Assembly (NCBI GenBank): GCA_017893485.1
Contig: JACEHZ010000207.1
Span: forward strand, 248,001-312,000
DNA length: 64,000 nt
Direction: 5' to 3'
Source: Hemerocallis citrina
Lineage: Eukaryota > Streptophyta > Magnoliopsida > Asparagales > Asphodelaceae
The notes below the pieces were generated by a model that did no database searches, was not told the origin of the DNA, and saw only the letters and a program-made list of their open reading frames with translations. How positions within the stretch are numbered: the stretch's first letter is position 1; every line of letters begins with the position of its first letter. Of the stretch, positions 57,480 to 64,000 are shown piece after piece. Both the position numbers and the translations under genes were made by a program.

Positions 57480-58232
57480 AGTTTAAATGATTAACTAAAT
57501 AATTATCCTCCTAAACTAATTAACTAATTTAACACGTATGTCCGGGATTTTTCTTTTAATTCACAAAGGTCTTTCGACGAAACTTGAAATTTCGTCCAAT
57601 GGATTAAAAATATTATAAAATATTTTTGATGAACTTGAAGTTTCATCCTGTATAACATGCTTATTACTTTATCCTCTCTCATATATAGCAATATACTGTA
57701 GCGAAATTGGGATAAAATGCATAAATAACACACGATTGCAGCGCAACAAATGCTATAAAATGCATAATATGCAAATATACCACACAACTGGGAATGCTCT
57801 TAACCTACGAAACTTAGTTTAGAAATTTCAGACAAAAAAAGTTTGAATATACACCCATTCAATTCATTTCAATGAGCACAGGTTTGGAATTGAAGCTTTT
57901 TTATGTGAAGAAATTCTTAAATTGGACAACATGCAGTGCAATTTTCTCAGCTTATTTTGAGAGGATTGGTGAAGGTTGTTGGGATAACAATCATAAGATT
58001 CTTCCTTACCATTATTCTGAAAATTATGAATGAAATGAAAGGATTCAAAAATCAAAAAATATCACTGCATATCTTATTATATGATTACCAGACAATATGG
58101 TTAAAGTTGACCACTTTTGAATATCAGGTGAACGATCTATTAGTCAAGCTATTGTGGACAATATCAGTCTAAGAAAGAGCAATGCTAAATCTTAATAATG
58201 AATAGATTTTTCTGCTTGCACTATGAAATACA
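57480..58232. other. MITE remnant and spacer
   Basis: 57560-57660 has CGAAACTTGAAATTTCGTC and GAACTTGAAGTTTCATC palindromes, and ACTGGGAATGCTCTTAA at 57787-57803 looks like a Harbinger-MITE right end; its left end is not found. The rest is unassigned. Confidence 0.4.
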
Positions 58233-58500
58233 TAATAACTCTTCAAGCAATAATTGATTCAGTTGAGAATGTTGAGTTTAATTTTCGTTCATTCTCTGCT
58301 TAAATTATATCATATCATATTATTTGATTATCTTTTTGAAACATCGCTATGGAAATAACTTCTATGAAATTTGCTAGCTACTTATAATATTCATACCTGT
58401 CATATGATTCTTAATTGAAAATCTTACACATTGTATGTATTATTTATAACTTCAGATAGTTGGACTTTGAATATGATGCTGAAAGATGTCAATGTTTAGA
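58233..58500 (+). repeat. Dispersed duplication, copy 1
   Basis: AACTCTTCAAGCAATAATTG through GAAACATCG..ATGG and GACTTTG..ATATGATGCT, repeated in the same orientation at 59094-59322 with indels. Function unknown. Confidence 0.85.
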
Positions 58501-59093
58501 CTTTATTTTACAAAGGTTTTTTTACAGAAGATATCCTCTTAATATTTTCTTTTCCATATGACATTCCTTTGCTCTTATACTAAGAGCTTTAGATAAAGAT
58601 AATTGATTATATGATCTTATAATGCTAGAAGGTTATGTTACTTTTTACAGTGAATATTGGGGGTAAATCTCAGTTCATTTCATATGTTGGTTGCAAAATG
58701 GAAGGTATAAAAAAAACTATCAGGAGAAGATCTGGACCGTCGATCTATTATATTGATCTACACGATTAAAGGCTCAGACTAAATAACTTAATAAGAACGT
58801 GTATTACACGTGCAATGCTTTTTTTCCTCTCTTCTGTATGTATTCCCATCTACAACCCCCAAAATCCTAATAGATAACCCCAGCAACCCCTGGCCTGCTT
58901 CCGCTGCCTCGATCCGCGCGCCGCCACGGACCGCATCCGACGCCGGACGCGCGCGCCGCCACGGACCGCATCTGACGCTGGACGCCGACAACCCCTCCCC
59001 ACCCCCCCAACCACCACCACCATCGGTATCCTCCTTATTCTCTTTTTAATTTTTTTTCTTCTGATTCGAGCAACCCCCGGGCCTCCTTCCGCT
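58501..59093. other. Spacer with Helitron-like and GC-rich segments
   Basis: ACGTGTATTACACGTGCAAT near 58798 is Helitron-like. 58900-59000 has two copies of CGCGCCGCCACGGACCGCAT about 50 bp apart, GC-rich and without a gene. Confidence 0.4.
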
Positions 59094-59322
59094 AACTCTT
59101 CAAGCAATAATTGGTCCAGTTGAGAAGGTTGAGTTTAATTTTTTTTCATTCTCTGCTTAATTTATTTGAAACATCGTTATGGTAATATATTTTATGAAAT
59201 CTGCTGCTCTTCATAACATTGAAACCTGTGATATGATTGTTAAATCTTACACATTGTATGTACTATTTATAAATTTAGATAGTAGGACTTTGCATATGAT
59301 GCTCAAATATGTAAATGTATGA
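59094..59322 (+). repeat. Dispersed duplication, copy 2
   Basis: Second copy of the 58233-58500 sequence. A further imperfect repeat (TTTTAAG(C/T)TCAAGAAAGTTAAAGT) follows at about 59593 and 59706. Confidence 0.85.
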
Positions 59323-60053
59323 TGATGATACATGTAAATTAATATTAAAGACTCTTAAGTATTATATATAGTCTTGAGAAAATACAAAATAACATGTAAA
59401 TAATTTTCTAATCTAAAACATAAAAGATATTAAAAAATAACAAATTAGTAAATCTTAAACTCAAATTTGAGCATCATATGCATTGGAGATGAGTATATGT
59501 TTTTGATCAAATCACAAGATGTCCAATATGGAACAACTACAAGAATATTGACAGGATGCAAAATTAAGAAGGATAAACAAGAAATTACAAGCAATTTTAA
59601 GCTCAAGAAAGTTAAAGTCGAAAGTGATGATTGATCTTATGAAAAATACGATGATATCAATTTAGGATTTACTAATTTGTTTTTTTATTAATTATTTTTA
59701 ATATCAGTTTTAAGTTCAAGAAAGTTAAAGTAGAAAATGATGATATATGTTATGAAAAAATACAATGATTATATCTTTATGTTTTAGATGAAACTATTAC
59801 GCATATAGCTCTCTCTTACATCGTTCGAATTTTGATCCATTTGCACTTTGTTTTGATTGAAATTTTGCTAGAATTAATTAACTTGGGTTCTTGATGCCTG
59901 CTTCAAATCTGATTTCGTTGAGCTTGTTGTAGTTGGAGTAATTTTGAAATTCATGGTTTGCTTTTTAAGATGAGTGACTTCTTTGAATTTGTAGTTTGAA
60001 GAATATGAGTGTGCAAAATGCAAGTATATTTAGATAAAATTTTCACCATTTAT

Positions 60054-60098
60054 GTGCACCAAGTCACGTGCACTTGGTGCACGGTAAATTCCAACTAG
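60054..60098 (+). mobile_element. Helitron 3' terminus (hairpin plus CTAG)
   Basis: An 11-bp perfect stem GTGCACCAAGT (60054-60064) / ACTTGGTGCAC (60072-60082) with a 7-nt loop, 12 nt before CTAG (60095-60098), followed by T. This is the textbook Helitron 3' end. The 5' TC end is not certain; TCTATCTC at 49678 is one candidate. Confidence 0.85.
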
Positions 60099-60099
60099 T

Positions 60100-60542
60100 A
60101 TTAGAGATTAGAGATTAGAGATTAGAGATAGTAAGCTAAACTCTATAATAATTATAGGAGGGAACATAATTATTCAACAAATCACAACTTCAATGAAATA
60201 ATGCTGGAGAACAATTTGATGATTTGATCAATGCAATCAAATACACGATAACCAAATGGACAAACATGACTTGCTACCTACTTCACATGTAGAAAACCAA
60301 AGGTCTGGGATATAACAATTAAAATCACCAATTGATTGGAATGAAGATCAGCGTTTTCAATAGCAATACAATAATTTGTTCGACCCTACTTTCTGAAGTC
60401 TGAATAAAACTGAAACGAAATTGACAATACTCAAAAACTCATAAAAAGAACTGCATGGACAAAAAAAGTAAATAAATGAATTGGAGGACTCGCCCTTCTA
60501 AATAGTTTTAGATGTTTATGAAATATCAACTCTGTTGTCCGC
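60100..60542. other. (ATTAGAG)n tract and spacer
   Basis: Four ATTAGAG units at about 60101-60128 directly after the Helitron end. The remaining about 400 bp is AT-rich with nothing I can support. Confidence 0.5.
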
Positions 60543-61997
60543 GTGATCCTTCCTGATAAGGCACACATTCCCTTTCTTGATTAAGTCAGTGCGTGCACGT
60601 ACGGTCGCCGCTGGATGTGAATCTTGGAAGATTAATCCATGCCGATGTTGTTGGTGTTCGGGTTCGGAGCTGACACATTTTGTGCAAACAGGACTTGTGA
60701 GCTTGTATTTTGCTTGCGGGTCCTGTAATGATGCAATGCGCTTGATCGATGGAATGTCTTGAAGAGATGTTGTTTCTTGGACAGTGGTGATATCAGGTTT
60801 GTCTGACCAAGATTACCATGAGCAAGCAGTGCATGTTTTTAGTGCTATGAGATCCGAGATGGAGGAGTCAAATGTTAAGCCTAATGTTGCAACGGTTGTA
60901 TATTGTTATATCTGTCATGTCCGCATGTGCTGGTTTAGACTCTTTGGATCTGACGGCTAGCTTGCACGCTTAATATAGAGAATATTGGGTTGGAACAGGA
61001 TGTTTATGTACAGAATTCGTTGTATGCCAAGTGCGGGGGCGTTGTATGCCAAGTATTTCATAGTATGAGTCAAAAAGACCTCCTTTCTTGGACTGCGATA
61101 ATTATAGGTTTGGGCATCACATGGGCTTGCAAAGGAAGCTCTGGATGTTTTATCATCGGTGGAAGAAGCAGGCATTGCAACCGACTCCACTACGAGTTCA
61201 TTGCGGTTCTTACTGCATGCATGTAGCCATGGGGGTTTCAGTTGACGAAGATATTAGGGGTTTTGAATCCATGGAAGTTTACAAGTTGAAGTCAGAGCTC
61301 AAGCACTATGGATGCATGGTGGGCCTCTTCAGCCGGGCCGGTTACTAGAACGCGCTTACATCTGCACGTACGATGCACGTTCAAATTAATTTTTTTCTAC
61401 AGTAAGTGATAAGCCATGCCTCGAACCTGAGACATCCATTTAATCACATACTCTTTACCAAAAACCCCCAGTGGCACAAACTTTTATTTTATATGAGTGA
61501 CCCTTTTGTAAATAATTATGTCGTAAATAAATTTGAACTTTGGAGGTATTATGAGTACTAATAACAATTAAGTAAATGAATGGTTAATATAACTCCTAAT
61601 TAAAAAAAGAATCGTTGAGATTAGATGGTTGAATGCTTACAAATTACAGGTTGTTTACAAATGACAACCCCAACTCTCTCATTATAAGATTAGAGATTGG
61701 AGATATCCAATATGCCAATGAAACCTAAATTGGTTTAAATTGGGAGCATTGTTGAATGTTTGTAGGGTGCATGGTAACTTAGAGTTGGCCGAACTCATTA
61801 AGAAGGAAATTGAGAAGGATTGCGGTTATCAAGGAAGGAAGGAGCTCATGTGCTTCTTTCGAATATGTACGCGAACCAAAATCAATGGCAGTCGGCAGAA
61901 TGTAGTTTATGTTAGGGAGGGGCATATAAGGGATGGTATCAAGCCTTGGCCTCAAGGACAAAGTTGGATTGAAGTGAGAAGAGATGTGGCTCATAAG
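60543..61997 (+). pseudogene. PLS-type PPR protein pseudogene, split by a Helitron
   Basis: Fragments in PPR order: NLGRLIHADVV, FVQTGLVSLYFACGSCNDAM, RDVVSWTVVISGLSDQDYHE, NIGLEQDVYVQNSLYAKCGG, QKDLLSWTAIIIGLG, FIAVLTAC (from EFIAVLTACM), LKHYGCMVGLFSRAG, then after the insertion NMPMKPKLV, GALLNVCRVHGNLELAELIK and GQSWIEV. This is the repeat, E-motif and terminal order of organelle RNA-binding PPR proteins (PLS class). At least five frameshifts and several stops are present. The C-terminus is cut at about 61997 by the next element. Dead copy. Confidence 0.92.
61345..61696 (-). mobile_element. Short Helitron (352 bp), both ends resolved
   Basis: On the minus strand it runs from TCTCTAATCTTATAATGAGA (5' end at 61696) to AAGCGCGTTCTAG (3' end at 61345), inserted between A and T. 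PPR coding resumes exactly at the host base after it, which confirms the borders. Non-autonomous. Confidence 0.88.
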
Positions 61998-62340
61998 CCC
62001 CCACTTTTGGGAATTTTTTTCCCAAAATGACCCTTTTTTTAAAAGTTTTTTTCCCAACTGCCCTGCTTTTTTTTTCCCCTAAACGCCTCACTCGCTTTTT
62101 GAAAAATCGGGTTTGGTATAATCCCCCACGCTTTTTCAAAAAGCGAGTCTTACGTTTCAGAAAATTTGAAATGTAAGACTCACTTTTTGAAAAACCATGG
62201 AGGATTATACCACACTCGTTTTTTCAAAAAGCGAGTCTTGACCTTTTTTGCCCAGACACACTCGCTTTTTGAAAAAGCAGGGGAAATTATCCCACACTCC
62301 CTTTTTCAAAAAGCGAGTGTCGTTTGGGACTTAAACCCCC
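61998..62340. repeat. Palindrome-rich element border
   Basis: Starts where PPR coding stops. Contains TTTTGGGAATTTTTTTCCCAAAA and about seven CTCGCTTTTTGAAAAAGCGAG-type inverted units, including a 14-bp hairpin GAGTCTTACGTTTC / GAAATGTAAGACTC at 62142-62182. Probably the terminal region of the PMD-bearing transposon to the right. Confidence 0.6.
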
Positions 62341-62961
62341 CCACCCCAAACAGATCTCACTATCTCTCTTTTCTTTCTCCTTCTTCGCTCACCAAACCCT
62401 AATCCATCGTCAAAATTCTTCGATTTAAGCCTTAACCCATCAAATTAGTTGTCGAATCACTCCTAAATTCTTCATTATCTCATCCCCGTCCAATTGCCCA
62501 CGTCGTTTTTGTTGGTTCTTTCAAATTTTGTGGTGATTTCCGTGGCTTTCTTCAAATTGGGGGTTGAACGATTTGGGGGTGATTGTCGTGGTTCGATTCT
62601 TGCGCAAAGATTGTAGTATATTTCTCAAACTCTATATTTTTAAATGTTTTATATATATTTAGAATTATTTAGTTAGAAATTGGTTGATATTATTGGAGGT
62701 ACAATTTGCATATTGTTGATATTGTGTATAATTCGATATAAAATTTTGGGGTAATTAGGGTGTAAATTTTGGATAGTGTTGGTGGAGGTGGAGTTGTTTT
62801 TTTTAGTTTTAAAAAGTGGATAATTGTAGAATTTGTGGGTAAAATTAGGATATAGTTATTAATAATTGTATGTTCGTATGTGTTCTATATTTCTTGGTTA
62901 TATATTTTGGTAATGTTAATAACGTCTGCTTTTAGTTGTAGGATACTCTATTTTTAGAAAG
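62341..62961. other. 5' region of the PMD gene
   Basis: CTCTTTTCTTTC-type leader with TTCACCAAACCCTAATCC at about 62388-62405, then AT-rich sequence up to the ATG. Likely promoter/5' UTR with an intron; no other gene seen. Confidence 0.4.
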
Positions 62962-64000
62962 ATGACACGGACGAGGGGAAATGTGGAGGTGGGATCTAGT
63001 AGTAGACCCAATCGTGGCGATGGACCACGTACATCTTTCGGCCCACCTCCTCGCGGTGGACGTGGTGGTCGTCGTGGTGGTACCACACGTACTAATGTAA
63101 GCTTATAATTTTCTACATTCGATTTGTTTCATTATCATACAATTAAATGTTATATTTCTTTGCTGATGTAAATGTTGTTGTTTTACAGGTCCCAAGTAAC
63201 CCAAATGTGGCTGGTACTTCTTCCCCGACCCCTTCTTCATCTACTATTCCCCTTGGAGGTCCAGGTCCCCTCAACCCCACTCTTCTTACTCTTCAGTCGC
63301 ACCATCGTTCTAGAGATGTGTGGGAAGGCGATTCGAAGGAGTGTACATTCCGTGGGGGTCATCCACTCCCTATGCACCCACGGATTCACCAGATCTTAAG
63401 GGATTGCGGACTCTACGGTATTGCACTAATGAGCTCCATCAAGTGCGATCGGCCACTGCTTACAGCACTCCTCGAGAGATGGCGCCCTGAGACACACAGC
63501 TTCCACCTTACAGTTGGGGAGATGACTGTTTTGTTGCAGGATGTTTCAGTACTCACCGGCCTTCCGGTGGATGGGCAGGCGGTGACAGAATCAATGGACT
63601 TTGACCCTGCATATTTAGTAGAACAATATCTTGGTGTCGAAGTGGAGACTGGAGCAGTTAATGGGAAACAGATTCGGTTGAAGTGGTTGAAGGAAAAATT
63701 CAAGAACTGATTGAGAGATGATTCGACTGAAGAGGAGGTCCATTGCTACTGCAGGGCATACATTCTGACTCTTTTTGGAGGTGTGTTGTTCCCTAATTCC
63801 AGCGGACACTCTGTCCCCTTGATGTACCTCCCGCTTATTGTAGATCTAGGACGAGTCAGCCAGTACAGTTGGGTAGTGCTGTCTTGGCATCCCTGTACAG
63901 GAGTTTGTGCCTGTGTAGCCTCGGGTCCACGCAGATGAATGGACCGATGATATTGCTTTAAGTGAGGAGTTGGGAGCGTATCCATGTGGGACGTCCTGTA
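62962..64000 (+). pseudogene. PMD (plant mobile domain, MAIL-like) gene, right-truncated
   Basis: Exon 1 (62962-63096, donor GTAAGC) encodes an RG-rich N-terminus (PPPRGGRGGRRGG). Exon 2 starts at 63189 (acceptor TTACAG), in phase. It carries a Ser/Pro linker and the plant mobile domain PF10536: FRGGHPLPMHPRIHQILRDC, GLYGIALMSSIKCDRPLLTA, LLERWRPETHSFHLTVGEMT and VLTGLPVDGQAV. TGA at 63708 interrupts; the frame continues with STEEEVHCYCRAYILTLFGG, and a one-base shift near 63870 precedes SAVLASLYRSLC. PMD proteins include host silencing factors MAIN/MAIL and many transposon-borne copies; context favours the latter. Runs off the window. Confidence 0.9.

Overview
This window is plant nuclear DNA, most likely from a eudicot. 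The evidence is the chromodomain Ty3/gypsy element primed by initiator Met-tRNA, Tat-lineage elements with an antisense gene, plant-specific gene families (NAC, PLS-type PPR, PMD, NRG2-like DUF632) and GT-AG introns. I cannot name the species. Almost all of it is transposable element, often nested two or three deep. I found no complete, undamaged host gene, only fragments, several of them carried inside DNA transposons.

Layout, left half. 1-5460 is the 3' end of a Tat-lineage Ty3/gypsy element (+ strand): a spliced antisense gene, an 89-bp tandem array, a polypurine tract and the 3' LTR. It is inserted into the 5' LTR of a Tekay/Del-type chromovirus (5461-19731; 3.4-kb LTRs, Met PBS, decayed gag-pol with chromodomain). 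That 5' LTR also contains a 3.2-kb solo LTR (6911-10107), which itself holds a 173-bp Mutator MITE with a 9-bp target duplication. 19732-22218 holds a Helitron tail and two related TIR elements full of GTCGCTAA-type palindromes, one of them split by a 521-bp solo LTR. 22395-24578 is a Harbinger-like element with a 5'-truncated L1 LINE inside.

Middle. 25025-31975 is a non-autonomous CACTA transposon with a 3-bp target duplication. It contains an ORF1-only LINE and, on the minus strand, captured exons of a KMS1/VMP1-like membrane protein followed by captured plastid pyruvate kinase exons (a Pack-CACTA). 32030-42493 is a gag-only Tat-type retrotransposon (TR-GAG) with 5-bp target duplications. 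Its 3' part is tandem repeats of about 114 bp, and it was later hit by a solo LTR of its own family (35212-35803) and an antisense Tekay-like solo LTR (37579-40896).

Right part. 42616-49457 is dense in MITEs (hAT and Harbinger types) and ends in a Pack-MULE carrying two phenylalanyl-tRNA synthetase beta exons. 51380-55535 is a cluster of unrelated gene pieces (P450 of the CYP85 clan, NAC, ribosomal eS24, possibly uL15, NRG2/DUF632), upstream of a clear Helitron 3' terminus at 60098. A PPR pseudogene (60543-61997) is cut by a 352-bp Helitron whose ends can be placed to the base because the PPR reading resumes on the other side. The window ends in a PMD (MAIL-like) gene with an RG-rich first exon, running off the right edge.

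The genes do not form a pathway. The common story is repeated insertion, LTR-LTR recombination to solo LTRs, gene-fragment capture by three transposon classes (CACTA, MULE, probably Helitron), and decay dominated by TGG to TAG, CGA to TGA and CAA/CAG to TAA/TAG changes of the kind expected from cytosine deamination.
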